The notes below the pieces were generated by a model. The model did not search any database and had not been told where the DNA came from. It saw only the letters and a list, made by a program, of their open reading frames with translations. Shown in pieces: positions 7,201-15,429 of a stretch of DNA of 61,568 nt; the stretch's first letter is position 1, and each line of letters begins with the position of its first letter. The DNA comes from an uncultured Methanobrevibacter sp. (GTDB lineage Archaea; Methanobacteriota; Methanobacteria; Methanobacteriales; Methanobacteriaceae), in the NCBI GenBank assembly GCA_900319985.1, contig ONQL01000011.1:1-61568 (forward strand), read 5' to 3'. The position numbers and the translations under genes were made by a program.

Positions 7201-9462
7201 TTAATTTTTATTCATATCCTTTATTTCTTTAACCAATTCAGACAAAACCTCTTCGCTAAGTCCCTCAATATACTTAATGGAACCTGCGCATTCATGACCT
7301 CCACCATCAATACCTGCTGATGGAACTCTTTCGGCTAAAACAGATACAATATCATTTACATTGAAGCCATATTGTTCATTTACAGCATCAGTCGCTCTGA
7401 ATACTCCAAAATCAGGCCCATGACCTAATGTAACAATAGGCTTATCTTCACCCAATTCCTTAATTACATTATCATGGACAAAACCGCATGTTTTGCCCGG
7501 TGCAGGGAATGTGAATTTATGTGCATATTTTTCAACATCAATAATGTTAAAGTAAATGCCATTTTCAAATTGAGTTTTCTTAATGTTTGGAAGTGCCGCT
7601 TTAAGTTGTGTGTCAACTCTTTTTAAGTATTCTTTATATAAAGCATCAATCATTTTATCATGCTTATCCAAATTGTCCACAGCTAAAATGGTATCCATTA
7701 TTCCTCTACCGTTCATGAATCTTAAAAAGTAAGCTTCAAAATCAACACATTCAGCAATTTGTCCCAAATGTTCTTTGCTGAATCCTTTTTCATGAGCTAA
7801 CTGCAAATATTGATAAACTTCACCGCATTCAGCATGGTCACCCAATGCAGCAACTGCCGGAAGGTGTTTAATCAAATCTTTGACAGATGGATTGATTATA
7901 TGTGCTACTTCTGTTGCCAATGCTCCAGCAGTTAACTGTGAATCTCCACCGACCAAATATGGATTTACATGAGTATCAACATATTCATCAACTGCAACTG
8001 TTGCACCGACAATATCACCATCCCTTTCATCAGTAGTTAACAATTCTCCAGGAGAATGGTGGTCAATTACAACAATTTCAATATCATAAATCTTTGCCTG
8101 CATTAATGCCACAATATCCTCTTCGGTAGAACCGTTATCCAAAAGCACAATAAGAGGCAATTTTTGACCATGCCTTTCTTGGTCTTCAAGTGCAAATGAT
8201 AAATCTTTTACAACATCTTCAAGTTCATAGAATGGTGCCTTACTAGGAGATCGTTTAAAGTAATAATATTGAGCATCATTACTCGGATTTGTATATTCAA
8301 TTAAAGGTATTAATGCCTTTTCCATTGCAACTCCCGCACAAATTCCATCGGCATCATTGTGATGTCTAAGTAAAATTGTTCTTCCATCGAGAATTGCCCT
8401 TCTGATTTTATGTGCGGCCTCTCTCATTTTTGGCTTAAGTCTGTTTAAAATATCACTTTTGACTAAGAAATCAACATCTTCAGGTTCAGCTCTTTTGTTT
8501 AATGCATCGTCTATTAAAGCATGTAGTTTTGCTGTTTGTTCGGGACTTAATTTAGCAATTGAATGTGACTCGATTTGAGTCTTTCCACTATGTTCGTTCA
8601 CATCACCAATAACTTGAACCGCATCACCAACATCGATTTGAGGATAGGCTCTTTCACCTGCCTTATCAAATGCAGCCACCCAAGTAACACCACTTTCATC
8701 ATTAATTGTGAAAATTGTAGGTCCGGATGTTTGTTGAACCTGTTGAACTTCACCATCAATACGAACCAGTTTACCCATTTTTTGTTCCAAATTACCTATT
8801 AAAGTTCTAGGAATGGATTTGGTTAATTTTTTGAGATTATATTTGCCCACATAAGCAGGAGCTAAATCAATTTTTCTTTCTCTTGATTTAATAGCAGTTA
8901 TAAATACAATAATATCATCACCGACATTATACTCAGAGACGTCTCCTCTCATTAACCCCCAAACATTATTATTTAAAGTGACAAAAGCACCATAGCGTTC
9001 AATTCTAGTAATTCTTCCCTTATACAATTTATCTTTATCCATGTCACTCATTTGACATAATGAATCAAGAACATATACGTCACGAACTTGATTTTGACGA
9101 GCAACATATTCATCATGCTTCATTTTTTCAGCCTTCCTTTTTTTCTCACATTCAGGGCAAACATCATATTTCTCATCAATCAATTTACCGCAGTCTCTAC
9201 ATACATTAATTTCACCGGTTCCATTACAATGAGGGCAATCTTCAAAAACTTCAACTTGGCCTTTTCCATTACATACTTCACAGGGAATATCCTGTTCAGC
9301 ACCCAAATCAAATTTAGCTTTCGCTTTGCTATTGACTCCTTTAAAATGATTGCCTACATCAAATGCATCATCTTCATAACCTGTTCCGCCACATGCATCA
9401 CATTCCTTATAATCTACAACTACGGAACCTATTCCTTTACATTTAGGGCATTTAGTTTTCAC
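7201..9462 (-). CDS. DHH-family phosphoesterase (RecJ-like) with DnaJ-type zinc fingers, S1 and OB domains
   Basis: A 753-residue nucleic-acid enzyme. Residues 1-85 carry four CxxCxGxG-type repeats as in DnaJ (CPKCKGIG, CDACGGTG, CEVCNGKG, CPHCNGTG), then a zinc ribbon (CRDCGKLIDEKYDVCPEC, 88-105). An S1 domain follows (LYKGRITRIERYGAFVTL, about 146-200), then an OB fold (220-305) and the DHH core: HHNDADGICAG near 367, LLDNGST near 425, VVIDHHSPGE near 465, GDHAECGE near 535 and a DHHA1-like GIDGGGHECAGS near 720. The metal-binding motifs look intact. It is related to archaeal RecJ-like exonucleases; direction and substrate cannot be told from sequence. It is the first gene of a three-gene run with two zinc-ribbon genes. 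Confidence 0.85.
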   Translation of the reverse strand: MKTKCPKCKGIGSVVVDYKECDACGGTGYEDDAFDVGNHFKGVNSKAKAKFDLGAEQDIPCEVCNGKGQVEVFEDCPHCNGTGEINVCRDCGKLIDEKYDVCPECEKKRKAEKMKHDEYVARQNQVRDVYVLDSLCQMSDMDKDKLYKGRITRIERYGAFVTLNNNVWGLMRGDVSEYNVGDDIIVFITAIKSRERKIDLAPAYVGKYNLKKLTKSIPRTLIGNLEQKMGKLVRIDGEVQQVQQTSGPTIFTINDESGVTWVAAFDKAGERAYPQIDVGDAVQVIGDVNEHSGKTQIESHSIAKLSPEQTAKLHALIDDALNKRAEPEDVDFLVKSDILNRLKPKMREAAHKIRRAILDGRTILLRHHNDADGICAGVAMEKALIPLIEYTNPSNDAQYYYFKRSPSKAPFYELEDVVKDLSFALEDQERHGQKLPLIVLLDNGSTEEDIVALMQAKIYDIEIVVIDHHSPGELLTTDERDGDIVGATVAVDEYVDTHVNPYLVGGDSQLTAGALATEVAHIINPSVKDLIKHLPAVAALGDHAECGEVYQYLQLAHEKGFSKEHLGQIAECVDFEAYFLRFMNGRGIMDTILAVDNLDKHDKMIDALYKEYLKRVDTQLKAALPNIKKTQFENGIYFNIIDVEKYAHKFTFPAPGKTCGFVHDNVIKELGEDKPIVTLGHGPDFGVFRATDAVNEQYGFNVNDIVSVLAERVPSAGIDGGGHECAGSIKYIEGLSEEVLSELVKEIKDMNKN

Positions 9463-9474
9463 ATTAAAACCTCA

Positions 9475-9990
9475 TCATATAATAAAATTCTGTTTAAATA
9501 ATTTCGGATTATCGCTAACCAATGAATCTCTTACATTCTTATACTTCATAGATTCATTCATAAAATCATTGGCTTCAACAGCATACCCACTTCCAGTAGA
9601 ATTATAATTTACTTCAAAACTGCCAATAGCATCTTTTAATTTATCTACAGCCTTAATTTTCAATTCAATTTCCAGGATTACATTATTAATATAATTCTTA
9701 TGAACCTGATTAACATCGGATGAAAAATTATTTTGTAAAATATGCAATTTATTCAGACTAGTATTATAATTCTTACCTGCTGAAACAGCCTTATTCATTG
9801 ATTCTTTATAATTTTTATTATTTACTAGCTCAACAGCATCATTATAATCCTTATCCCCCTTAACAATACCTTCACTAATTTCAGGCATTAATTTATTCAT
9901 ATTATCAGTGGAACTATCAATAAAAAGGATAGCTGCTGAAATAATAGCCAAGATCAAAATAAAAATTAATAATTTAATATATTTAGACAC
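9475..9990 (-). CDS. Membrane-anchored protein of unknown function
   Basis: A 171-residue protein with one N-terminal hydrophobic segment (LLIFILILAIISAAILFI, residues 7-24), probably an uncleaved anchor. The rest is an extracellular, mainly helical domain rich in Asn, Lys and Ser (NNKNYKESMNKAVSAGKNYN, VILEIELKIKAVDKLKDAIGS). No Cys or catalytic motif is visible. It ends 12 bases before the DHH gene on the same strand. I do not recognise the family. Confidence 0.65.
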   Translation of the reverse strand: MSKYIKLLIFILILAIISAAILFIDSSTDNMNKLMPEISEGIVKGDKDYNDAVELVNNKNYKESMNKAVSAGKNYNTSLNKLHILQNNFSSDVNQVHKNYINNVILEIELKIKAVDKLKDAIGSFEVNYNSTGSGYAVEANDFMNESMKYKNVRDSLVSDNPKLFKQNFII

Positions 9991-10033
9991 GATATAACTT
10001 ATGTAAAATAAATTATTTATAATTTATTATGAA

Positions 10034-10077
10034 CAAAAAAATAAAAAAAAAGAAGTTTAAAAAATTATTTTAAACTT
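10034..10077 (-). terminator. Intrinsic-type terminator of the desulfoferrodoxin gene
   Basis: On the minus strand a perfect 10-bp stem, AAGTTTAAAA and TTTTAAACTT with a 5-base loop, spans the stop codon and is followed by a long T run broken by one A. Confidence 0.65.
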
Positions 10078-10441
10078 ATTCACTGGACCAAAGTCCGTGT
10101 AGGTTACAGAACGCTAATGCTTTAACATCATCAGTTGAATTTACTGTAAAAGTTGCTTCTGCAACATCTCCAGGTTTGAAGCATTTTGCGTATTGTTCAG
10201 CACCTGCTTCAACAACTAAAAATTGAATGTAGTGGTCATCATCCATTGGGTGAGCTGCTTCGCCGACTTTTACGGTTACTTTGTCACCATCGATTTCAAC
10301 TACAGGTTTGTGTTTAGGAGATTTATCTCCTTCAGTTTGTACTGGGATATCTAACATGTGAGTGTCACATGCATCGCCGTCGTCTTCTACTAAAACTTGG
10401 ATAATACTTCCGCAGTCATCACATTTTAAAATTTTTGCCAT
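10076..10441 (-). CDS. Desulfoferrodoxin / superoxide reductase
   Basis: A 121-residue protein that reduces superoxide to peroxide, part of oxygen defence in methanogens. The neelaredoxin-like catalytic domain has the expected iron ligands: His44 (KHKPVVE), His64 (AAHPM), His70 (DDDHYIQF) and Cys112/His115 (AFCNLHGLW). The N-terminal desulforedoxin-like centre is changed: Cys7, Cys10 and Cys25 are present, but the usual Cys-Cys pair reads Ala24-Cys25, leaving three Cys. The Glu that often precedes the Lys-His pair is replaced by Pro. It has its own ribosome binding site (GGAGATG) and a terminator, so it is probably a single-gene transcript downstream of iscU. Confidence 0.9.
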   Translation of the reverse strand: MAKILKCDDCGSIIQVLVEDDGDACDTHMLDIPVQTEGDKSPKHKPVVEIDGDKVTVKVGEAAHPMDDDHYIQFLVVEAGAEQYAKCFKPGDVAEATFTVNSTDDVKALAFCNLHGLWSSE

Positions 10442-10495
10442 AATAAAACATCTCCTTATAAGATAAAGATAGTTTATTTAACAAAGTATATATTA

Positions 10496-10870
10496 TTATT
10501 GATTATTTTCCTTATAATTTTCAATTGCTGCCTGAAGCCCGTCGGCTGCAAGATTTGAACAGTGCATTTTAATTGGAGGAAGACCATCCAATTCTTCTGC
10601 AACATCGTTTCTGGAAATTTGCAATGCTTCATCGATGGTTTTTCCAACAGCAATTTCAGTAATCATACTGCTGGTTGCAATAGCTGCTCCGCAACCGAAA
10701 GTTTGGAAGGAAATATCTTCAATAACTTCATCATCATTAACTTTAATGTAAATTGTCATTAAGTCCCCACATGTTGGGTTTCCAACAGTTCCAACTCCGT
10801 TAGCATCTTCCATCAATCTACAGTTTCTTGGGTTTGCAAAGTGATCCATTACTTTTTCTGAATAATCCAT
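10496..10870 (-). CDS. iscU: IscU/NifU-type iron-sulfur cluster scaffold
   Basis: A scaffold on which the [Fe-S] cluster is built from sulfur supplied by the cysteine desulfurase encoded just upstream. Starting at the ATG at 10870 the protein is 124 residues, MDYSEKVMDHFANPRNC, the standard IscU N-terminus. Ligands are visible: Cys34 and Asp36 in NPTCGD, Cys60 in FGCGAAIA and Cys103 in KMHCSNL. The upstream start at 10879 (MLIM) would overlap the previous stop; GGAAGTGTTAATT before the ATG at 10870 supports the shorter form. It follows the cysteine desulfurase gene by 2 bases and is certainly in the same transcript. Confidence 0.95.
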   Translation of the reverse strand: MDYSEKVMDHFANPRNCRLMEDANGVGTVGNPTCGDLMTIYIKVNDDEVIEDISFQTFGCGAAIATSSMITEIAVGKTIDEALQISRNDVAEELDGLPPIKMHCSNLAADGLQAAIENYKENNQ

Positions 10871-10872
10871 AA

Positions 10873-12081
10873 TTAACACTTCCTACAGTTATCTTCATGT
10901 TTTCTACACATTATATTATCATAATCGAGTTCCTGATTCCATAACGGTGACATTTGCCTTAATCTTTTAACAGATTCCGCAATTACATTAACAAATTCAT
11001 CAACATCAAAAGTATCGCTTTCAGGTGCTAAAGAAATTCTCAAAGACCCATGCACATCAACAGGGTCTAGACCTAATGCAGTCAATACTGGAGATGCTTC
11101 CAAAGTATTGGATGAACACGCAGATCCAGTAGATGCCTGATAACCTTTAGCATCCAATAAAAGAATTAAAGATTCACCTTCAATAGCTTTGAATCTGAAA
11201 TTAACCAAGTTAGGCAATCTAATTTCTTTGGATCCATTTAAGTAAGTTTCAGGAATGGTATTTAGTACTTTTTCAATAAGTTCATCACGAATTGAGGATA
11301 ACTTTTCGTAATGTGCATCAAGGTTTTCTGCTGCTAATTGACATGCTTTACCAAATCCAACAATTCCAGGAACATTTTCTGTTCCTGACCTAATTCCTTT
11401 TTCCTGACCTCCACCATGAATGAGCGGAACAACACGAGTTCCTTTTTTAATATATAACGCTCCAACACCTTTTGGACCATTAATTTTATGAGAAGATAAA
11501 GAAAGTAAATCAACATTTAATTTCTCAACATCTACTTCAATTTTACCGAAACTTTGTACGGCATCAGTATGGAATTTAATGCCTTTTTCACGAGCGATTT
11601 GACCAATCTCTTCGATTGGTTGAATGGTACCCAATTCATTATTTGCATGCATAATTGTTATCAAAATTGTTTCATCAGTTATTGCTTCTTTTAAATCTTC
11701 AACACTGATGATACCATCTTCATTTACAGGCAAATAAGTAACTTTAAAGTCAAGGGATTCCAAAAATCCTAAAGTATTTTTTACAGCAGGATGCTCGATA
11801 TTGGTAGTGATAATATGTTTACCTTTTTTAGATAATTTAAAAGTTATTCCTTTAATAGCAAGGTTATCAGATTCTGATCCGCCGCTTGTAAAAATTATTT
11901 CTTCAGGTTTTGCATTAATGGCATCAGCCACTCTCTGACGAGCCAAATCTAATGCTTTTTTTGATTCACGACCAATTCCATAAAGAGTTGAAGGGTTTCC
12001 AAACTCTTCTGTGAAAAATGGTTTCATTTCTTCGAATACTTCCTCACTAACTTGAGTAGTTGCTGAGTTATCTAAATACAT
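10873..12081 (-). CDS. iscS: Cysteine desulfurase (NifS/IscS type)
   Basis: A PLP enzyme that takes sulfur from cysteine for Fe-S assembly on IscU. Motifs: MYLDNSATTQ at the start, TSGGSESDNLAIKG, the PLP lysine in LSSHKINGPKG, and the persulfide cysteine in STGSACSS. The extra C-terminal MCRKHEDNCRKC adds four Cys/His-rich residues also seen in some NifS-like proteins. I chose the ATG at 12081; the longer reading begins with TTG, and GGGAG lies 8 bases before the ATG. It is directly upstream of iscU and downstream of metY on the same strand. Confidence 0.95.
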   Translation of the reverse strand: MYLDNSATTQVSEEVFEEMKPFFTEEFGNPSTLYGIGRESKKALDLARQRVADAINAKPEEIIFTSGGSESDNLAIKGITFKLSKKGKHIITTNIEHPAVKNTLGFLESLDFKVTYLPVNEDGIISVEDLKEAITDETILITIMHANNELGTIQPIEEIGQIAREKGIKFHTDAVQSFGKIEVDVEKLNVDLLSLSSHKINGPKGVGALYIKKGTRVVPLIHGGGQEKGIRSGTENVPGIVGFGKACQLAAENLDAHYEKLSSIRDELIEKVLNTIPETYLNGSKEIRLPNLVNFRFKAIEGESLILLLDAKGYQASTGSACSSNTLEASPVLTALGLDPVDVHGSLRISLAPESDTFDVDEFVNVIAESVKRLRQMSPLWNQELDYDNIMCRKHEDNCRKC

Positions 12082-12146
12082 TTCATTATCTCCCAATTGT
12101 CTTTTTTTATTTAATAAAAATTTTTAAGTATATATGTTTTAAGTGA

Positions 12147-12172
12147 TTAGATAGTAACTAGATACTATCTAA
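12147..12172 (-). terminator. 10-bp stem-loop over the metY stop codon
   Basis: TTAGATAGTA and TACTATCTAA are perfect complements around a 6-base loop (TCTAGT on the minus strand). The hairpin covers the last codons and the TAG stop of metY. No clean T run follows, so it may be a weak terminator or a 3' end stabiliser before the iscS gene. Confidence 0.45.
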
Positions 12173-13456
12173 CGCTTGACTTAAATCTGCAATTAAATCA
12201 TCAGCATCTTCCAAACCAATTGAAAGCCTGATAAAGTCCGGTGTCACACCGGTTGCTTCTTGCTCTTCAGCAGTCAATTGTTGATGTGTTGTACTTGCAG
12301 GGTGGATTGCTAAACTTTTTGCATCTCCAATGTTTGCAAGAATTGAGAATAATTCTAATTTTTCAATTACTTTTCTTCCTGCTTCTTCTCCACCTTCAAC
12401 ACCGAAACCTAATATTCCTGCAAAATTGTCTTTCAAGTATTTTTTATTGATTTCATAAGTTGGGTGTGATTCAAGACCAGGGTAATTTACCCATTTAACT
12501 TTAGGATGTGATTCTAAAAATTTAGCTACTTTTAAAGCATTTTCAGAGTGTCTTTTAACACGTACATCTAAACTTTCCAATCCTTGTAAGAATATGAAAC
12601 TGTGTACTGGTGCTTGGGTTGCTCCCAAGTCTCTTAATAGTCTTGCTCTTGCCCTTACAGTAAATGCAATGTTTCCAAGCTCAGGCACATCTCCGAATGC
12701 GTCCCAAAATACCAATCCATGGTAACTTGGATCAGCTTTTGTGAAGTTTGCAAACTTGCCGTTTCCCCAGTTGAATTTTCCTGAATCAACAATGTATCCT
12801 CCAACTGCAGTACCATGTCCTCCAACATATTTGGTTGCTGATGCTGCAATTACATCTGCACCATGTTCCAATGGTCTGACAAGTCCAACACCAACAGTGT
12901 TGTCTACAATTAATGGAATATCATGGGAATGTGCAATTTCTGATAATTTTTCAAAGTCAGGCACATCCAATTTTGGATTACCAACAGATTCGACATATAT
13001 TGCTTTTGTTTTTTCATCAATTGCTGCTTCAAATGCATCAAGATCTTGTGAGTCAACAAACTTAACGTCACGTGCTAAATCTTTGAAAGTGTAGTTGAAC
13101 AATTGGTAAGTTCCACCATAAAGGTTGTCTGCTGAAACAATGTTGTCTCCAGGTTCGGTTACATTCAATATTGCATATGTAATTGCTGCAAGACCACTTG
13201 ATGTTGAAAGACCGGAGTTACCACCTTCGATAGCGGCAATTCTTGCTTCAAATACATCACTGGTTGGGTTTGTAAGTCTGGAATAAATTTGACCAAACTC
13301 TTGAAGGGCGAATCTCCTTGCAGCTTCATCTGAGTCTTTGAATACATATGAAGTAGTTTGATAAATTGGAACCGCTTGAGCCCCAGTTGCGGGGTCTGGA
13401 GTTTGTCCTGCACGTACACCTAAAGTTGCTAATCCGTAATTTTTATTATTTGTCAT
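12158..13456 (-). CDS. metY: O-acetylhomoserine sulfhydrylase (MetY type)
   Basis: A 432-residue PLP enzyme of the Cys/Met metabolism family that makes homocysteine (or related thiols) from O-acetylhomoserine and sulfide. Signatures: GVRAGQTPDPATGAQAVPIY at the N-terminus, YSRLTNPTSDVFEARIAAIEGG, VDNTVGVGLVRPLEHGAD and the PLP lysine in ASATKYVGGHGTAVGG. The length (about 430) favours the sulfhydrylase over the shorter cystathionine enzymes. The start is supported by GGTGATTATTAATG. Its upstream region carries an array of ATAAC-N4-GTTAT sites and a TTTTGG-N4-CCTAAA element, pointing to tight control by sulfur or metal supply. It lies upstream of iscS and iscU. Confidence 0.93.
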   Translation of the reverse strand: MTNNKNYGLATLGVRAGQTPDPATGAQAVPIYQTTSYVFKDSDEAARRFALQEFGQIYSRLTNPTSDVFEARIAAIEGGNSGLSTSSGLAAITYAILNVTEPGDNIVSADNLYGGTYQLFNYTFKDLARDVKFVDSQDLDAFEAAIDEKTKAIYVESVGNPKLDVPDFEKLSEIAHSHDIPLIVDNTVGVGLVRPLEHGADVIAASATKYVGGHGTAVGGYIVDSGKFNWGNGKFANFTKADPSYHGLVFWDAFGDVPELGNIAFTVRARARLLRDLGATQAPVHSFIFLQGLESLDVRVKRHSENALKVAKFLESHPKVKWVNYPGLESHPTYEINKKYLKDNFAGILGFGVEGGEEAGRKVIEKLELFSILANIGDAKSLAIHPASTTHQQLTAEEQEATGVTPDFIRLSIGLEDADDLIADLSQALDSI

Positions 13457-13491
13457 TAATAATCACCTTAATTATTGAATTTCAGTAAAAT

Positions 13492-13625
13492 ATATCACGT
13501 GTTATATTTACTATATAACAATAGTTATTTTTTATATATAAATGTTTTGGTAAACCTAAAAAATAAATTATAACTTATGTTATACAACTATAACATATGT
13601 TATTTTACTATATAAACATTGTTAT
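13492..13625. promoter_or_regulatory. Array of ATAAC-N4-GTTAT operator-like sites upstream of metY
   Basis: Three exact copies of the 14-base inverted repeat ATAAC-N4-GTTAT lie at 13515-13528, 13570-13583 and 13590-13603. Two copies with one mismatch lie at 13492-13505 (ATATC arm) and 13612-13625 (ATAAA arm). Two more exact copies lie upstream of cysK. The site at 13515 sits just downstream of the metY TATA box. The most likely reading is a multimeric operator for a sulfur-responsive regulator; the protein is not identified. This 317-base gap (13457-13773) otherwise holds only the two divergent promoters. Confidence 0.65.
13531..13560 (-). promoter_or_regulatory. metY core promoter with upstream TTTAGG-type palindrome
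   Basis: The TATA box lies at 13531-13541 (TTATATATAAA on the minus strand). Directly upstream in the BRE position is TTTAGG-TTTA-CCAAAA (13545-13560). It differs by one base from the metal-type operator at 56832-56847 upstream of the P-type ATPase genes, and resembles the element in the same position upstream of cysK (19186-19201). Confidence 0.55.
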
Positions 13626-13773
13626 ATTTTTATAAAAAATATATTCCATTACCTGAAATTTTTCATTACATCATGATGTCAAAAAAACCAAACATTATAT
13701 TTAATGCGATATAAAATTAATTAATGATTGAAATTTTATAATTTTAATTAGTAAATTTTACAGAGGTGAAATA

Positions 13774-14028
13774 ATGGCAGAACAAGGAAACGTTTTTGTA
13801 ATAATTATAGGTTATATTCTTGCAATACTTGAATCATTCCCACTCGGTTTAATTTTTGGAATATTATTATACGTAATTAAAAGTGACAATGAATATTATA
13901 AACAACATGCAAAATACATGATTATCATATCCATAGTATTAACAGTTATTGTATTAGTATTCTTTGGAGGAATGATTTTGTCACTTATGGGTATGTCTGC
14001 ATCTTCATCTTCATCTGCACCAGTATAA
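13774..14028 (+). CDS. Small two-helix membrane protein
   Basis: An 84-residue protein with two hydrophobic helices (VFVIIIGYILAILESFPLGL, residues 8-27 and continuing, and IIISIVLTVIVLVFFGGMIL, 51-70) joined by a charged loop (IKSDNEYYKQHAKY), ending in a Ser-rich tail. The ribosome binding site GAGGTGAAATAATG fits well. It looks like small DUF4870-like membrane proteins, but this is a loose likeness only. It is divergent from metY and followed by a T-rich terminator, so it is probably a single-gene unit. Confidence 0.65.
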   Translation: MAEQGNVFVIIIGYILAILESFPLGLIFGILLYVIKSDNEYYKQHAKYMIIISIVLTVIVLVFFGGMILSLMGMSASSSSSAPV

Positions 14029-14030
14029 CT

Positions 14031-14058
14031 TTTACCCTTTTTTCTTTTTTTATTTTTT
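14031..14058 (+). terminator. T-rich terminator
   Basis: Directly after the stop of the small membrane protein gene there is a run of T interrupted only by CCC, C and A. This is the usual archaeal T-tract termination signal; no strong stem precedes it. Confidence 0.45.
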
Positions 14059-14144
14059 AAAGATTCGAAAGTTAAATTAATTTTCAGTTTTGTATAAAAC
14101 AACTACCATAACAATTAAATAACTAATTTTATTTAACTACAATT

Positions 14145-15287
14145 ATGTATTCCATACCATTTTTTACATTAGGATTTTATCCAGAATATTTAGTTATAGG
14201 AATAGTTTTAGGCATTTTAATTGGAGCATATTCATTTTTCAGAGTGAACTATGCTCTCAATAATGTCAATTTATCAAAAAATAAGCAAATCATATTAAGC
14301 AGTATAATTGCAATTTTATCATTTCTATTTTGCCTAAACATATGGTCAATGGCAGCGATATTGATATTCTATCTGTTTATTTCATCTTTAATAGCTGATT
14401 TGATAAGAATAATTCAAAAATATTTGATTAAAGAAAAACACCTGAATTTCATTCCAAAAATTCATAAAAATGGATTGTTGGCCATAATCATTTTTGCAGC
14501 CATTATCATTGGCAGTGTTTACGGAATGAACCATATTGAACTAACCGAATATAATTTAACAACAGAAAAAATTGACAATGAATCTTATTCAATTCTTTTT
14601 GTTAGTGATGTACATTATGGGACTGTGCAGAATACCCAATTGGTGAAGGACAGCATTTTAAAAATGAATAATTTAAAACCGGATATCGTTGTTTTGGGTG
14701 GAGACATTGTTGATGAAAGAACTACCAAAGACGACATGCAGGAAATATTTGAGGAATTGGGAAAAATTAACTCAACATATGGAACATATTACATCTTTGG
14801 AAACCATGACAGACAACCTAGTACAATGGATTATATAAATGGAAACAGAACATTCTCAGATAGTGACCTAAATCAATCCATTGAAAAAAATAGAATAAAA
14901 ATATTGAATGATGACAAAATCACCATCAATAATGACATTGTTTTAGTTGGAAGAAGCGATGCAGAATGGGAAGATTCAGTTAACAGAATTGATGTAAATA
15001 AAATTTTTAATGAAAGTGATTTATCCAAATATATTGTAGTATTGGACCATCAACCTGTTGAATATGAAAAAAATGCTCAAGAGGGTGTTGATTTGCAGCT
15101 TTCAGGCCATACACATGGTGGACAACTATTTCCATATGGAATGATGTACGATTTAACCGGTCGTTTAAACTATGGAGAGTATGAAATTGGAGATATGAAA
15201 CAAATCGTATCATCCGGTTTGACAGGATGGGGATGGCCTATGAGAAACGAAGCAAAATGCGAGTATGTATTAATTAATATCAATTAA
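14145..15287 (+). CDS. Membrane-bound calcineurin-like metallophosphoesterase
   Basis: A 380-residue protein. About four hydrophobic helices fill residues 1-135, followed by a YaeI/YkuE-like metallophosphoesterase domain. Metal ligands are visible in order: SDVHYGT (about 155), LGGDIVDE (185), FGNHDRQP (218) and SGHTHGGQLFP (325). Enzymes of this kind often act on lipids or UDP-linked lipid intermediates at the membrane; the substrate here is unknown. The start lacks a clear ribosome binding site. The gene stands alone between two terminator-like regions. Confidence 0.85.
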   Translation: MYSIPFFTLGFYPEYLVIGIVLGILIGAYSFFRVNYALNNVNLSKNKQIILSSIIAILSFLFCLNIWSMAAILIFYLFISSLIADLIRIIQKYLIKEKHLNFIPKIHKNGLLAIIIFAAIIIGSVYGMNHIELTEYNLTTEKIDNESYSILFVSDVHYGTVQNTQLVKDSILKMNNLKPDIVVLGGDIVDERTTKDDMQEIFEELGKINSTYGTYYIFGNHDRQPSTMDYINGNRTFSDSDLNQSIEKNRIKILNDDKITINNDIVLVGRSDAEWEDSVNRIDVNKIFNESDLSKYIVVLDHQPVEYEKNAQEGVDLQLSGHTHGGQLFPYGMMYDLTGRLNYGEYEIGDMKQIVSSGLTGWGWPMRNEAKCEYVLININ

Positions 15288-15405
15288 TCGCTTTGTTTAT
15301 AACATATGAGGTATTAAAAAGTATTATTTATCATTTATATGTATCATAACTAATGAAAATAGCCTAAATTAAAAAATGTTAAAAATAAGTTACATCATGT
15401 TTTTG

Positions 15406-15429
15406 AAAAAAAAGGGAAAAAATATCCCT
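15406..15429 (-). terminator. Terminator of cysS
   Basis: On the minus strand a short AGGGA/TCCC(T) stem overlapping the cysS stop is followed by eight T. Seen in sequence; strength unknown. Confidence 0.5.

Noticed and set aside
12241..13094. Several plus-strand reading frames inside metY, cysE, aroA and other genes
   Set aside because: They lie wholly within strongly supported genes on the other strand, have low-complexity translations and no ribosome binding sites.
13668..13679. Palindrome ACATCATGATGT upstream of the 13774 gene
   Set aside because: Only 12 bases and single copy; no second site or promoter relation strong enough to call an operator.
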